A model generated the notes under the pieces. It was not told the DNA's origin and searched no databases. It saw only the letters and a list, made by a program, of their open reading frames with translations. Below, piece by piece: positions 8,001 to 16,831 of a DNA stretch of 64,000 bases (within the stretch, counting starts at the first letter, position 1; every line of letters starts with the position of its first letter). Where the stretch lies: NCBI GenBank assembly GCA_012517355.1, contig JAAYVD010000053.1, positions 104,387 through 168,386 of the forward strand, written 5' to 3'. Made by a program: the position numbers and the translations under genes. Source of the stretch: Candidatus Rifleibacteriota bacterium (GTDB lineage: Bacteria > Muiribacteriota > Ozemobacteria > Ozemobacterales > Ozemobacteraceae).

Positions 8001-8349
8001 ATATTCAATCCTTTGGAAAAAGTCCTCCGTGGACGCCGCGGAACGCCCGCATTACCAGCATCCCCCGCGATTTTCATCCGCGCCGGGCCCCCAGGCCCCG
8101 TGCTTCCGTCCCCTTCCCCATCGCCTTCCGGCGGCCCCCGGCTCTCCGCCGTCCTTTGGAAAGTTCGTCGCCCCCCCCCCGACGTGGATTGGGGGAACCG
8201 AACCAATCGTCTGCCTGCCTTGCATCCCCACGCCCTCCGACCCTTCCCGGCGATGGACTCCCTTACCCAGGCCTTCCGCGCCGATGCCGGAGGTCGAGCG
8301 TCCTCGGGGGAATTCTGCTATAGTATCCCCACGAGGGAAGGAGGGTGCC
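7979..8349. other. Divergent intergenic region between csoR-like and HD-GYP genes
   Basis: About 370 bp without a credible gene. It contains the CsoR operator candidate, a C10 homopolymer (8171-8180), low-complexity proline-type codon runs, and near its right end a promoter and ribosome-binding site for the HD-GYP gene. Confidence 0.55.
8316..8324 (+). promoter_or_regulatory. Extended -10 promoter element TGCTATAGT
   Basis: A TGn-TATAGT extended -10 stands 25 bp before the HD-GYP start, followed by a strong AAGGAGG ribosome-binding site. No good -35 is seen, as expected for an extended -10 promoter. Confidence 0.55.
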
Positions 8350-9543
8350 ATGAAACCACTGGAGATGAGTTCCATCGCCGAGGTGTGGCGATCGGCCCTG
8401 ACCATCATCGCCGACAGCCTCCACGGTTACGGCCAGGACCTGCAGATCTGGTTCCCCTGGGGAAAGACCTGGCGGGGCCACGACCAGAAGGGGATCCTCC
8501 CCCCCACCGACCTGCCCGCCGACCTCCTCAAAGCCAAAGGCGACCGGTTCGCCGGGCGGTTCTGGGTCTGCCACCCCCAGGGGGGCGTGTCGTGGCTCCT
8601 CTGCGTCAAACCCTCCTCCCCGCAGGCCCCCGGCCTGGCCGGATGGGCGCCAACCCCCCGCGACACCGCCGCCCTGGTGCTGCTGGCCGAGTTCCTGCGC
8701 CTCGAAAGCCTCCTCGGTCTGGCCGTCCGCGTCCTGGAGAACCGGGCCAGCGAACGCCAGGGCCACTGGGACCGCGTCCGCAACCTGGCGGTGACCGTCG
8801 GCCGCCACCTGGGACTCGCCCCGGCCGAACTCGTCGACCTCGAAATGACCGCCCTCCTGCACGACCTGGGCAAGATCGCCCTGCCCAACGAGATCCTCGA
8901 GGAATCCCGGCCCCTCACCCCCGCCGAACGCCGCCAGGTGGAAGGCCATTCCCTCGTCGGCGCCGCCATGATCCGCGAGATTCCCGGCCTCGAGCGGGTG
9001 GCCGATTACGTGCAGTCGCACCACGAAACCCCCGACGGCACCGGCTATCCCCGCGGCCTGGCCGCCGGCGACATCCCCCTCGTCTCCCTCATCGTCGGCG
9101 CGGTCGACGCCTTCGACGCCATGACCCACTACCGGCCCTACGCCACCGAACGCACCTACAAGGAATCCATCCAGGAGATGATCGCCCAGACCGGCAGGTT
9201 CGACGACCGCGTCCTGTGGGCCCTCCAGGATGTCCTCAAGCGGCTCGGCATCCTCGACACCCACCCGATGGTCAACCCGCCGACCACCGAGGGCCCCGCG
9301 GAACGGCCCCGCCCGGCCACCCCCTCCGCCACCCCCGTCCCGGAAAGCCCTCCCCAGGGCGGCAGAACCCTTCCCCCCAGCCCGCCGGCCGCCCCAACCG
9401 ACGGCCCCCAGCCCGCCCCCGGCGCCGGAACCCGCGCCTCCAGCCGCTCCACCCCCCGGAAAGGAACCTCCCGCCGTTCCCGCCGGCCAGGGGCCGGACG
9501 CCCCGCCGACCCATCCCACACTCACGGGAGGACTTCCCCATGA
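8350..9543 (+). CDS. HD-GYP domain phosphodiesterase (c-di-GMP signalling)
   Basis: The protein has 397 residues. The N-terminal 110 residues show no recognised domain. The HD-GYP core spans about 130-305 with HD at 171-172 in LLHDLGKIALP and the diagnostic HHETPDGTGYP at 224-234. HD-GYP proteins hydrolyse cyclic di-GMP (or related dinucleotides) and often control motility and pili, which is relevant next to a pilin-rich region. Residues after about 310 form a Pro/Ala/Arg-rich low-complexity tail. ATG 8350 has a strong ribosome-binding site. The stop overlaps the next start (ATGA), so it is translationally coupled to the BMP-type binding protein. Confidence 0.9.
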   Translation: MKPLEMSSIAEVWRSALTIIADSLHGYGQDLQIWFPWGKTWRGHDQKGILPPTDLPADLLKAKGDRFAGRFWVCHPQGGVSWLLCVKPSSPQAPGLAGWAPTPRDTAALVLLAEFLRLESLLGLAVRVLENRASERQGHWDRVRNLAVTVGRHLGLAPAELVDLEMTALLHDLGKIALPNEILEESRPLTPAERRQVEGHSLVGAAMIREIPGLERVADYVQSHHETPDGTGYPRGLAAGDIPLVSLIVGAVDAFDAMTHYRPYATERTYKESIQEMIAQTGRFDDRVLWALQDVLKRLGILDTHPMVNPPTTEGPAERPRPATPSATPVPESPPQGGRTLPPSPPAAPTDGPQPAPGAGTRASSRSTPRKGTSRRSRRPGAGRPADPSHTHGRTSP

Positions 9544-10514
9544 CCCCCTCGCTCCGCCGCTCCCTTCCCTGTCTCGCCCTGGTCCTGGCGCTCGCCGTCG
9601 TCACCGGTTCCGCCCTGGCGGCCCCCCAGCCCCTCCGCGTGGGGGTGGTCCTGTCGGTGGGCGGCCTCCACGACCAGTCCTTCAACGACGCCACCTACGC
9701 CGGCGTCCAGAACCTCCGCCAGCGGCCCGACCTGCTGGTCGACGTGATCGAACCCGCCGACGTCGCCGCCATCGAACCCGCCCTGGAGTTCCTCGCCGGG
9801 CGCGGCCACGACCTCATCGTCGGGGTCGGCATCTTCGCCAACGACGCCGTCCGCCAGGTCGCCCAGCGACACCCCGACCGCAACTTCGCCCTGTTCGACT
9901 CGGTGGTCAGCCTGCCCAACGTCCTTTCCATCCTGTTCAACGAAGAGGAAGGGTCCTTCTACGCGGGGGCTTTCGCCGGGCTCCTCACCAAGACCAACAC
10001 GGTCGGGTTCCTCGGCGGCATGGTCTCCCCCGTCATCCAGGGATTCGAAAAGGGCTTCCGCAGCGGCGTGGCCTTCGTCAACCCGCAAGCCACCGTCCTC
10101 ACCCGCTACGCCGGCGAGACGCCCGCCGCCTTCAACTCCCCCGAAGCCGGCACCCGCCTCGGGCTCGAGATGGCCGCCGCAAAGGCCGACCTGATCTACC
10201 ACGCGGCCGGCCGCACCGGCCTCGGCCTGATCCAGGCCGCCCGCCAGGGCGGCTTCCTGGTCATCGGGGTGGATGCCGACCAGTCGGTCATCGCCCCCGG
10301 CAAGGTCGCCGCCAGCATGGTCAAGCGCCTCGACGTGGCCCTCGACCGCGCCGTCCGGGCCGTCGCCGAGAAACGTTTCAAGGGCGGGGTCCTGACCCTG
10401 GGCCTCGCCGACGGCGGCATCGAACTGGCCTTCTCGCGGTTCAACAAGGGCCTGGTCACCCCCCTCATCCAGGAACGCCTGCGGGAGGTCGAATCCTTCC
10501 TGCTCCACAAGTGA
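9540..10514 (+). CDS. BMP/PnrA-family periplasmic solute-binding protein
   Basis: The product has 324 residues with a signal peptide of about 27 residues (LALVLALAVVTGSALAA). The mature protein follows the basic-membrane-protein (TmpC/PnrA) pattern: VGVVLSVGGLHDQSFND, a middle GFLGGMVSPVIQGFEKGF and a C-terminal VIGVDADQS. Such proteins bind nucleosides or related ligands for ABC importers. No lipobox cysteine follows the signal, so it is probably soluble in the periplasm. No permease or ATPase gene is adjacent. Coupling to the HD-GYP gene by a 4-bp overlap suggests it may act as a ligand sensor for that signalling protein (inference). Confidence 0.85.
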   Translation: MTPSLRRSLPCLALVLALAVVTGSALAAPQPLRVGVVLSVGGLHDQSFNDATYAGVQNLRQRPDLLVDVIEPADVAAIEPALEFLAGRGHDLIVGVGIFANDAVRQVAQRHPDRNFALFDSVVSLPNVLSILFNEEEGSFYAGAFAGLLTKTNTVGFLGGMVSPVIQGFEKGFRSGVAFVNPQATVLTRYAGETPAAFNSPEAGTRLGLEMAAAKADLIYHAAGRTGLGLIQAARQGGFLVIGVDADQSVIAPGKVAASMVKRLDVALDRAVRAVAEKRFKGGVLTLGLADGGIELAFSRFNKGLVTPLIQERLREVESFLLHK

Positions 10515-10521
10515 CCCGCGC

Positions 10522-10688
10522 CCCTTCCGACACCACGTCGGCCATACCCCTCGCCCGCCACGAATGGCGACGCGATACGTCCATTTCGCGCACCGCCAAG
10601 AGGCCGACCCCAACCATGTCCGAAGTGTTCACTGGCCGCCACCGAGGGCAGAACGCAACCCCCGTTTCGCGCCGCGCCAATGGACCGT
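10522..10688 (-). repeat. Two degenerate copies of the palindromic element in tandem
   Basis: Two diverged units (about 10522-10605 and 10606-10688) sit between the binding-protein stop and the next start. Stem residues such as TTTCGCGC and the GTCGG arm remain recognisable, but many positions have drifted. Confidence 0.6.
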
Positions 10689-10715
10689 CCGATCAACTTC
10701 GATAAAGGAGGCCCC

Positions 10716-11600
10716 ATGCACCGTTTCCCCCGCTTCGCCGCTCTCGCCCTCGTTCTCGCCACCGCCCTGCTGCTGCCGTCCCTGGCCGCCGCGGCCGACC
10801 TGACGACCCGCATCAGCCTCGACTTCCGCGATGCCGACATCCGTGACATCTTCAAACTCGCCGCCGAAAAGGGCGGCTACGGGCTGGTCGTCGACAAGTC
10901 GGTGCGGGGCAACCTGACCCTCCGCCTGCTCGACGTCCCCCTCTTGCGTGCCCTCGACACCATCGCCATGGCCACCGGGTTCGAATGGTTCCTGGTCGAC
11001 AACAACGTCGTCCTCTGCGACGGCCGACGCCTGCCCATCTCCTCGATCGTCCGGCCCCTCGGCCACGTCGATGCCAGCGAAGCCGCCAAAGTGCTGCTGA
11101 TCGCGATCAAGAAGGACATCAAGGTCGCCACCACCTCCGGCAACTCCCTCGTCCTGACCGCCCGCCAGCCCGTCCTGAAAGAGGCGGAACGCATCCTGGC
11201 CGGCATCGACAAGCCCCGCCGCCAGTTCACCGCCATTCTGCAGGTGATGGAAGAGGGCAAACCGCTGCACGCCCTCGAATTCAAGGCTTTGCCCGGGTCG
11301 GAGACCAAGCTGTTCCAGGGCACCCAGGTCGTCTATCCCAAGGGGGCCGACCAGCCGCCCGCCAAGATGGAGATCGGCCTGCGCGGCAACCTGGAAACGG
11401 CGATCCGACCTGGTTCCGACCTGCTGGAAGGACGCCTCGACCTCGACCTGTCCTGGGTCGAGAAATTCGATGGTTCCTACCCCCAGGTATCCCGCCGCAA
11501 GCTCCAGACCTTCTGGCACGGCCAGGCCGGGAAGGCCCTGAAGCTGGGCGCCTTCGACGGCAACCGCGAGGTCCTGCTGACCTTCACCTGGGACCAATAA
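10716..11600 (+). CDS. Periplasmic protein with secretin N-domains (STN plus secretin_N) but no pore
   Basis: The product has 294 residues with a signal peptide to about residue 27. Residues about 28-100 resemble an STN/N0 domain (ISLDFRDADIRDIFKLAAEKG, then TLRLLDVPLLRALDTIA). About 110-180 resemble a secretin_N domain ending in ERILAGIDKPRRQF. These are the periplasmic gate domains of PilQ/GspD secretins. The C-terminal half has no secretin barrel; it looks like a beta-rich domain of unknown family. It could be an accessory ring or docking protein for the pilus machinery whose tip genes lie elsewhere in this window (inference). ATG 10716 follows an AAAGGAGG ribosome-binding site. Confidence 0.7.
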   Translation: MHRFPRFAALALVLATALLLPSLAAAADLTTRISLDFRDADIRDIFKLAAEKGGYGLVVDKSVRGNLTLRLLDVPLLRALDTIAMATGFEWFLVDNNVVLCDGRRLPISSIVRPLGHVDASEAAKVLLIAIKKDIKVATTSGNSLVLTARQPVLKEAERILAGIDKPRRQFTAILQVMEEGKPLHALEFKALPGSETKLFQGTQVVYPKGADQPPAKMEIGLRGNLETAIRPGSDLLEGRLDLDLSWVEKFDGSYPQVSRRKLQTFWHGQAGKALKLGAFDGNREVLLTFTWDQ

Positions 11601-12008
11601 CCGGCCCACCCTCCCATCCGTCCCACCGCCCGCCGGACCAGCCTCCCGCCGCTGTGGCGGTTCGCTTCCGGGAGGTCACCTTCCCATGCCGATCGAGACC
11701 CGTTTCCTGGCCGGGCCCCCCGACCCCAGGATCCCAGGGGAAGCACACCCACCACCACTGCCGACGAGGGCGGCACCGGCGCTGCCCTCGCCAGGCAGGC
11801 GTTCCCCGGCAGAAACGGGAAAAAGGCCGGACCAGGGCTCGGCCGGGCTCGTTCCGGAGTTCCACCCCCTGCCTCTCCCAGGCAGGTTTCCCGCGCCATC
11901 ACCGACCCTGCGGCGGGGTACCCACCCTTGCGGGGTGGGGGGGACGGTTCGTATAATGAAAGCATCCTCACACCGTTGATCCGCCTCGAAATTCAGGAGG
12001 GAACCGAT
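11601..12008. other. Intergenic region, no gene recognised
   Basis: About 400 bp. Short inverted and direct repeats rich in CAGG/CCTG are present; only the right end, with a TATAAT box and ribosome-binding site for the next gene, is interpretable. A short open frame at 11686-11979 lacks any ribosome-binding site or protein-like composition. Confidence 0.5.
11952..11957 (+). promoter_or_regulatory. -10 element TATAAT
   Basis: A consensus TATAAT 52 bp upstream of the glycine-zipper gene. No convincing -35 is present. Confidence 0.5.
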
Positions 12009-12743
12009 ATGATGACGCTGACCTTCCGCCGCCGACAGGAGATCTCCATGCTGACCGTGCTGTGCATGGTCCTCTCGCTCTGGACCTTCACCGCCCCCAA
12101 GGCCCACGCCGGGTTCCTGCAATCCGCCGGAGGCCTGTTGAAGACCGTCGTGATCAACGGCGGCGCCCTGGCCGCCGGCTACATGGGCGGCGTTCTGGGC
12201 ATCGCCCTGGGCGGCGGTCCCATCGGCATGGTCGCCGGCGCCGTCGGCGGTTTCATCCTCGGGAAAAAGGTGCTGACCTGGACCACCGCCAGCGTCGCCA
12301 ACGCGGCCACCGTCGCCGGTGCCGTCGCCGGCGGGCTGCTCTGCGCGGGGATGGGCCTTCCCCTGCTGGCCGCCGGCGTCGTCGGCGGCGCCCTGATCGC
12401 TCGATTCGGCGCCCAGTTGATCGGCAAGCTGTTCAAGAAGGTGACCGGCAAACCAGCCCCCGTCGTCGATCTGAAGGCCCAGGATGCCAAGGCGCAGGAA
12501 TTCATCAACCAGCTGTCGAAGGGCACCCCCGCCGCCGCGTCCCCCGCCCCCGCCACCCCGACCAAGCAGGCGGTGGAACCGAGCAAGACCGACGCCACCC
12601 AGGGTGCCTACGAGAAATACCTGGCCGCCTACAAGGCCTACATGGCCGCCACCCAGAGCGGCAATGCCGCCGCCGCCCAGAAGGCCTACGCCGAGTACAA
12701 GACCAACCTCGACCTCTACAACGCCTCCCTCGGCAAGAAATAG
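12009..12743 (+). CDS. Secreted/membrane glycine-zipper protein of unknown function
   Basis: The product has 244 residues and an N-terminal signal-like segment ending in KAHAGF. Residues about 50-140 are Gly/Ala-rich zipper sequence (GGVLGIALGGGPIGMVAG, AGAVAGGLLCAGMGLP) able to insert in membranes. A Pro/Ala linker follows, then a C-terminal helical region with repeated AYEKYLAAYKAYMAA-type heptads (about 200-240). I do not recognise a family function. It has its own promoter and a strong intrinsic terminator, so it is a monocistronic unit. ATG 12009 follows AGGAGGG. Confidence 0.75.
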   Translation: MMTLTFRRRQEISMLTVLCMVLSLWTFTAPKAHAGFLQSAGGLLKTVVINGGALAAGYMGGVLGIALGGGPIGMVAGAVGGFILGKKVLTWTTASVANAATVAGAVAGGLLCAGMGLPLLAAGVVGGALIARFGAQLIGKLFKKVTGKPAPVVDLKAQDAKAQEFINQLSKGTPAAASPAPATPTKQAVEPSKTDATQGAYEKYLAAYKAYMAATQSGNAAAAQKAYAEYKTNLDLYNASLGKK

Positions 12744-12767
12744 CCCCCGTCCCCTCGTTTCCCACTC

Positions 12768-12795
12768 CCCGCCGGCACTCCGCCGGCGGGTTTTT
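12768..12795 (+). terminator. Intrinsic terminator
   Basis: A perfect 9-bp stem CCCGCCGGC / GCCGGCGGG with a 5-nt loop is followed by TTTTT, 25 bp after the stop of the glycine-zipper gene. Confidence 0.85.
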
Positions 12796-12796
12796 C

Positions 12797-12850
12797 TTCT
12801 TTCCCTATCTTCTTTCCCTACCTTCTATCCCTACCTTCTTCTGTCCATCC
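12797..12850. repeat. 13-bp pyrimidine tandem repeat
   Basis: Three copies of TTCTTTCCCTAYC-type sequence (12797, 12810, 12823) and a partial fourth open a pyrimidine-rich stretch that reaches about 12885. The rest of the gap up to 13050 is also pyrimidine-biased and repeats a CATTCCCCTCCGGCTC motif; I see no gene there. Confidence 0.7.
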
Positions 12851-13052
12851 CTGTTCCCCCGTTTCTCTCCTGTCCCTTCAACGAAAGCATGGACTTCTCA
12901 CCTTTGATCCGTCGACCAAAGCTCGCCCCTTCACCCCTTTCCCCATTCCCCTCCGGCTCCCAAAGTCCTTTGATCTCCCCCCAATCCGGAAGTTCCCCCA
13001 TTCCCCTCCGGCTCTTTCCAGGCCGGCGTACCCCTTCGCCTGGGATTTCGGG

Positions 13053-13058
13053 TAGAAT
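13053..13058 (+). promoter_or_regulatory. -10 element TAGAAT
   Basis: TAGAAT lies 40 bp before the MTA phosphorylase start, which itself has a CAGGAGG ribosome-binding site. Confidence 0.45.
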
Positions 13059-13097
13059 ACCCCTGCACCCCCACTTCACCTTCTCACAGGAGGCACC

Positions 13098-13907
13098 ATG
13101 CACCAGACCACCCATCGCGCCGACATCGGGGTCTTCGGCGGAAGCGGCTTCTACTCCTTCGTCGCCAAGACCGAGGAGGTCAAGATCAACACCCCCTACG
13201 GCCCCCCCAGCGACTCCGTCTCGATCGGCGAGATCGACGGGGTGAAGGTCGCCTTCATCCCCCGCCACGGCCGGGGCCACACCCTGCCGCCCCACAAGGT
13301 GAACTACCGCGCCAACCTCTGGGCCATGCACGCCCTGGGCGTCTCCCGGATCATCTCCCCGTGCGCCTGCGGCTCCCTGCAACCCCACATCAAGCCCGGC
13401 GACTTCGTGGTCTCCGACCAGTTCGTCGACCGCACCAGCGGCCGGGCCGACACCTTCTTCGACGGCCCCTCGGTCGCCCACATCTCCTCGGCCGACCCCT
13501 ACTGCCCGGAACTGCGCCAACTCACCGCCCAGGTGATCCGCGAGAGCGGCATCGTCGTCCACGAGGGCGGCACCATCGTGGTCATCCAGGGGCCACGCTT
13601 CTCCACCCGATCCGAAAGCCACTGGTTCACCAAGATGGGCTGGGACACCATCAACATGACCCAGTATCCCGAAGTCGTCCTGGCCCAGGAACTCGGCATC
13701 TGTATCGTCAACATCGCCCTGGTCACCGACTTCGACTGCGGCCTGGTCGGCAACGTCCCCGAAGTCACCGCCACCGAGGTCATCGCCACCTTCAACCGCA
13801 ACGCCGAGAACCTCCGCCGCATCATGCAGCCCCTTCTGACCCGCATCCCGCGCGAGCGCACCCGGTGCCGCTGCGCGCAAAAGGTCGCCGAAGCCGTCAT
13901 CAGCTGA
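13098..13907 (+). CDS. mtnP: S-methyl-5'-thioadenosine phosphorylase
   Basis: The protein has 269 residues and belongs to the PNP/MTA phosphorylase family 2. It has the N-terminal GVFGGSGFY, the phosphate-binding RHGRGHTLPPHKVNYRAN, the methionine-containing NMTQYPE and the base-contacting VTDFD; an aspartate at the last site favours 6-aminopurine substrates. The enzyme splits MTA with phosphate into adenine and methylthioribose-1-phosphate in methionine and purine salvage. A C-terminal CRC motif resembles the CXC disulfide switch of archaeal MTAP II proteins. With the adenosine deaminase and nucleotide transporter downstream it fits a purine-salvage theme. Its own promoter and ribosome-binding site are present. 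Confidence 0.9.
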   Translation: MHQTTHRADIGVFGGSGFYSFVAKTEEVKINTPYGPPSDSVSIGEIDGVKVAFIPRHGRGHTLPPHKVNYRANLWAMHALGVSRIISPCACGSLQPHIKPGDFVVSDQFVDRTSGRADTFFDGPSVAHISSADPYCPELRQLTAQVIRESGIVVHEGGTIVVIQGPRFSTRSESHWFTKMGWDTINMTQYPEVVLAQELGICIVNIALVTDFDCGLVGNVPEVTATEVIATFNRNAENLRRIMQPLLTRIPRERTRCRCAQKVAEAVIS

Positions 13908-14150
13908 CGGAAGATCGGTTCCCCAGGGACCTCAGGGCAGCGGGGAAGCAGGAGAGTTGGGGGAAGGGGCGAAGGGTGTCAGAACATCCTCTCTGGGAAG
14001 GAATGGCCAAGGAATGGTGGGGAGGGGGAAGCCAGGAGTCTCCCTTTCGTCCCGCTTTCCAAGCTGATCCCGTAACCCTTTCCCCCGAACGTCAAATAAC
14101 GGGGGCCGATGGCGGCCACCGAAAATGCGATGGTGGCACCATTTTTCTAC

Positions 14151-14303
14151 CGTCCGTTCCAGGGCTGACGGACCGCGAAGCGGAGCTTCCGCGAGGTGAA
14201 CGCGACAGCGTTCACCTCGCCAGCAGAAAGGGTCCAGGGCCATCGGCCCTGGTGGGGTGAAGGGGCAAAGCCCCTTCGGCAAGCCTTGATGCGGATCATT
14301 GCC
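14151..14303 (+). repeat. About 150-bp multi-hairpin element, copy A
   Basis: Successive hairpins are visible: GCGGAGCTTCCGC-type, GCGAGGTGAACGC / GCGTTCACCTCGC, CCAGGGCC / GGCCCTGG and GAAGGGGC / GCCCCTTC. An inverted, nearly identical copy lies at 18794-18946. The remaining 250 bp of this gap (13908-14150) show nothing gene-like. Confidence 0.85.
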
Positions 14304-14316
14304 ATTTTTCCGGGGG

Positions 14317-15225
14317 TCATTTCACGGCGATCATGGTCTTGAGGGCCTTGAAGCGCGCCTCGATCTTCGCCTTGGTGAGGGTCTTGTAGGTGTCGAGGCT
14401 GAAATGCTCGCAGGTGAAGGCTCCCATGGCGCTGCCGTAGAGCATGGCACGCCGGAACCCGTTCTCGGTGAGATCCCCGTCACGGGCCAGGCAACCCATG
14501 AAGCCGCCCGCGAAGCTGTCGCCCGCGCCGGTGGGATCGGTGATCGAGGGCAGCAGGAACGCGGGGGTGAAGAACCGGGTCTTGGCGGTGGCGGTCATCG
14601 CCCCCAGTTCCCCCATCTTGATCACGAGCCGCCCCGGGCCCATCTTCAGCAGGGCGGGGATCGCCGAGTTGAGCTTCTTCTCGCCGCTCAGCATCAGCGC
14701 CTCCTGCAGGTTGATGAACAGCACGTCGACCTTCTTCAGCACCTTCTTCAGATCCTTCAGGGCGCCGGTGATCCAGAAATTCATGGTGTCCATCGCGATC
14801 AGCCGGGGTTTCTTCACCCGTTCGATGACCTTCAGCTGCAGGGAAGGATGGATGTTGGCCAGGAACAGGAACTCGACTTTCTGGTAGGCGGCCGGCAGCT
14901 TGGGATCGAATTTCTCGAAGACGTTCAGGTGCGTCGCGTGCGTGGTGGCATCGCCGAAATCGTCGCCGTAGGACCCGCTCCAGTGGAAGGTCTGGCCGGG
15001 AACCTGCTCGAACCCTTCGAGGTCGACGCCGTGCTTCTTCAGGAAGGCGATGTGCGCCGGTTCGAAATCCCGGCCGGCCACGCCCACCAGGCCGACCTTG
15101 GTGAAATAGCTGGCCACCGTCGAGAAATAGGTCGCCGAACCGCCCAGGGCCCGCTCGCGGGTGCCCTTGGGGGTCTGGAGGGTGTCATAGGCCACGGATC
15201 CCACCACGATCATCTTGACGCTCAT
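14317..15225 (-). CDS. PfkB-family sugar/nucleoside kinase
   Basis: The protein has 302 residues. It shows the family N-terminus (VVGSVAYDTL, then ERALGGSATYFS with the substrate-binding Gly-Gly) and the C-terminal signature DPTGAGDSFAGGFMG, where the GAGD aspartate is the catalytic base. PfkB kinases phosphorylate sugars, nucleosides or related hydroxyls with ATP; the exact substrate is not evident. It lies tail-to-tail with mtnP; a role on a ribose or nucleoside product of salvage is an attractive but untested inference. ATG 15225 is preceded by AAGGAG at somewhat long spacing and a TATCAT -10 about 50 bp upstream. Confidence 0.88.
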   Translation of the reverse strand: MSVKMIVVGSVAYDTLQTPKGTRERALGGSATYFSTVASYFTKVGLVGVAGRDFEPAHIAFLKKHGVDLEGFEQVPGQTFHWSGSYGDDFGDATTHATHLNVFEKFDPKLPAAYQKVEFLFLANIHPSLQLKVIERVKKPRLIAMDTMNFWITGALKDLKKVLKKVDVLFINLQEALMLSGEKKLNSAIPALLKMGPGRLVIKMGELGAMTATAKTRFFTPAFLLPSITDPTGAGDSFAGGFMGCLARDGDLTENGFRRAMLYGSAMGAFTCEHFSLDTYKTLTKAKIEARFKALKTMIAVK

Positions 15226-15348
15226 CGTCGTCAGCTTCTCCTTCGTCGGTTGGTTTGCAGGACAACGCCCTGATGATACCAGAATCCGGGAGTCCGGAGG
15301 GCGCCCCCACGGAATTTGGGGGACGGCGGGCCGCCCGCCGCGGCGCGG

Positions 15349-15876
15349 TCAGAGCCGGAGCAGCACCCCCGCCGCCACCGCCCCCGACAGGATGGCCGCC
15401 AGCACCGCCTCCAGGGCGAGCAGTACCCGGGCGGGCCCCAGGGGCCGGCCGGCCGCCAGCCTCTTCACCCAGGCCTCGCCCGCCTCGCCGGTCAGAAACT
15501 CCTTCGGGGCCAACGCCAGCAGCCCGCAGATCGTCATGACCCAGGCCAGGGCGGGCAGGGAAAGCGCGATCACCACGGCGGCCGCCAGGCGGCTCCCGGA
15601 GAACCCCGCTTGCAGGAAAATGGCGGCCAGGGCGATCCCCGCCAGGGCCCCGGCCACGGCCAGGCGGCCACTCCACGCCTGGAGCTTCACCACCTGCGGG
15701 TGGTCGGCCATCTTCCCGCGGATGGCCTGCATCCAGCGCGTCATGCCGACCACCGGTTTCCCGGGGACGAGCGCGGGTGAGGCCGGGGCGGCAGCGGGGG
15801 AATCGGAGACGGGGCCTCCTTTTCCGGCAGAAGCTCCCGCCGCCTCCGAAGATCCGGGAACGCTCAGGCGACCCAT
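15349..15876 (-). CDS. Hypothetical membrane protein (three transmembrane segments)
   Basis: The protein has 175 residues. A Pro/Ala/Ser-rich N-terminus (about 1-45) is followed by three hydrophobic segments (about 72-90, 96-118 and 150-172). I do not recognise a family. ATG 15876 has a strong AGGAGGTGAGG ribosome-binding site, which supports it as a real gene. A palindromic element lies immediately upstream and must be in or next to its promoter region. Confidence 0.6.
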   Translation of the reverse strand: MGRLSVPGSSEAAGASAGKGGPVSDSPAAAPASPALVPGKPVVGMTRWMQAIRGKMADHPQVVKLQAWSGRLAVAGALAGIALAAIFLQAGFSGSRLAAAVVIALSLPALAWVMTICGLLALAPKEFLTGEAGEAWVKRLAAGRPLGPARVLLALEAVLAAILSGAVAAGVLLRL

Positions 15877-15908
15877 GTGACCTCACCTCCTGGAATCGTG
15901 TGGAGGAG

Positions 15909-15992
15909 GGCCCTTTGGCGGGGCGCGAAACGGGCGTTTCGCGCCGCCAGCCGTGGCGGCCAAGGGGAAGCCCTTCCGACCTCGTGTCGGTC
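15909..15992 (+). repeat. 84-bp palindromic element, single copy
   Basis: A full-length, well-conserved copy with the GCGAAAC/GTTTCGC and CCGAC/GTCGG stems, lying between the membrane-protein gene and the PilN-like gene. Confidence 0.85.
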
Positions 15993-16023
15993 GGAACCAG
16001 GCCGCGACGCCCGTCCCTTCGCT

Positions 16024-16788
16024 TCAGCGAGGCTCATCACTTCCGGAACCGGCGTTTCCGGTGGTGGCCACGAGGTCGAACCGCCAGACCGGAACCTTCT
16101 CGTAGGTGTTGCGGTTGAGGTTGCACAGGGAGGCTTCGGGGAAGTTTCCGGTCTTGTACAAACTCTCCACCAACGCGGTGGCGGCCTTGAAGCTGAGGGC
16201 ATACCCGGTCACCTGCAGACGGCCGTCGCTGTCCAGGCGGACGTTGGTGAGCCAGGTGGCGGGCCCGCCTTCGGCAACCGGCTGGCCGCCCTTGATCCGG
16301 GGTTCGCAGGTGGACGCCTGGAACAGCGAAGAGAAGACCTTGACCATCCGCTGGTTCCAGAGATCGACGTGCGGCCGCCCGGCCGGCTCGCCGCACACCA
16401 AGGCGTGGTTCAGGGTCACCGTCAACAGCACGCCGCCGTCGGTGCGCTCGGCGGAGACCGACATGGTGATGGCCCGGTTCACGAGGCGCGTATCGGCGAA
16501 GGCGTAGTCCTGGATCTTCTTGAGAACGGGGACCACCCCTTCCTGGAGAGCCATGAACCCGCTCTCGACGGGGATCTCGAAGCCCTTTTCCCATCGCACG
16601 GTCGGGGAAATGCGCAGGTCCTGGAATTTCACCCCTGGAACGGTCAGCGTGTCGTCGAGGAAATCAAGGGCGGCCTTGACCTTCTTGAAGGCGGCCGGGC
16701 CACTGTCATTCACCGGTTCCTCGGCCCGGACCACCCCTGAACAGGCGAACAGGACCACCAGGGCGATTCCCAGCATCAACTTGCGCAT
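16024..16788 (-). CDS. Exported protein with a PilN-like C-terminal domain
   Basis: The product has 254 residues and a signal peptide (LMLGIALVVLFACSG...RAEE). The last 90 residues (WLTNVRLDSDGRLQVTGYALSF, then ATALVESLYKTGNFPEASL) match the fold pattern of PilN/GspL-type fimbrial-assembly domains, in which a strand-rich core carries a Gly-x-Ala turn. True PilN is a membrane-anchored inner-membrane platform protein; this one appears secreted or lipid-anchored at C16, so it is an orphan variant. ATG 16788 is chosen because ACGGAGG precedes it and the signal peptide begins there. A TATAGAAT-type -10 is seen upstream. Confidence 0.65.
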   Translation of the reverse strand: MRKLMLGIALVVLFACSGVVRAEEPVNDSGPAAFKKVKAALDFLDDTLTVPGVKFQDLRISPTVRWEKGFEIPVESGFMALQEGVVPVLKKIQDYAFADTRLVNRAITMSVSAERTDGGVLLTVTLNHALVCGEPAGRPHVDLWNQRMVKVFSSLFQASTCEPRIKGGQPVAEGGPATWLTNVRLDSDGRLQVTGYALSFKAATALVESLYKTGNFPEASLCNLNRNTYEKVPVWRFDLVATTGNAGSGSDEPR

Positions 16789-16831
16789 GAACGACCTCCG
16801 TAGGAATTTGGGATGTCTGACTCTCACGCTG

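Noticed and set aside
11686..11979. A 97-codon plus-strand frame in the gap before the glycine-zipper gene
   Set aside because: No ribosome-binding site, Pro/Arg-rich translation, and it overlaps the next gene's promoter.
14151..14303. Riboswitch or group II intron end
   Set aside because: No known motif is recognised; it occurs inverted at gene 3' ends and in degraded copies, fitting a dispersed repeat better.
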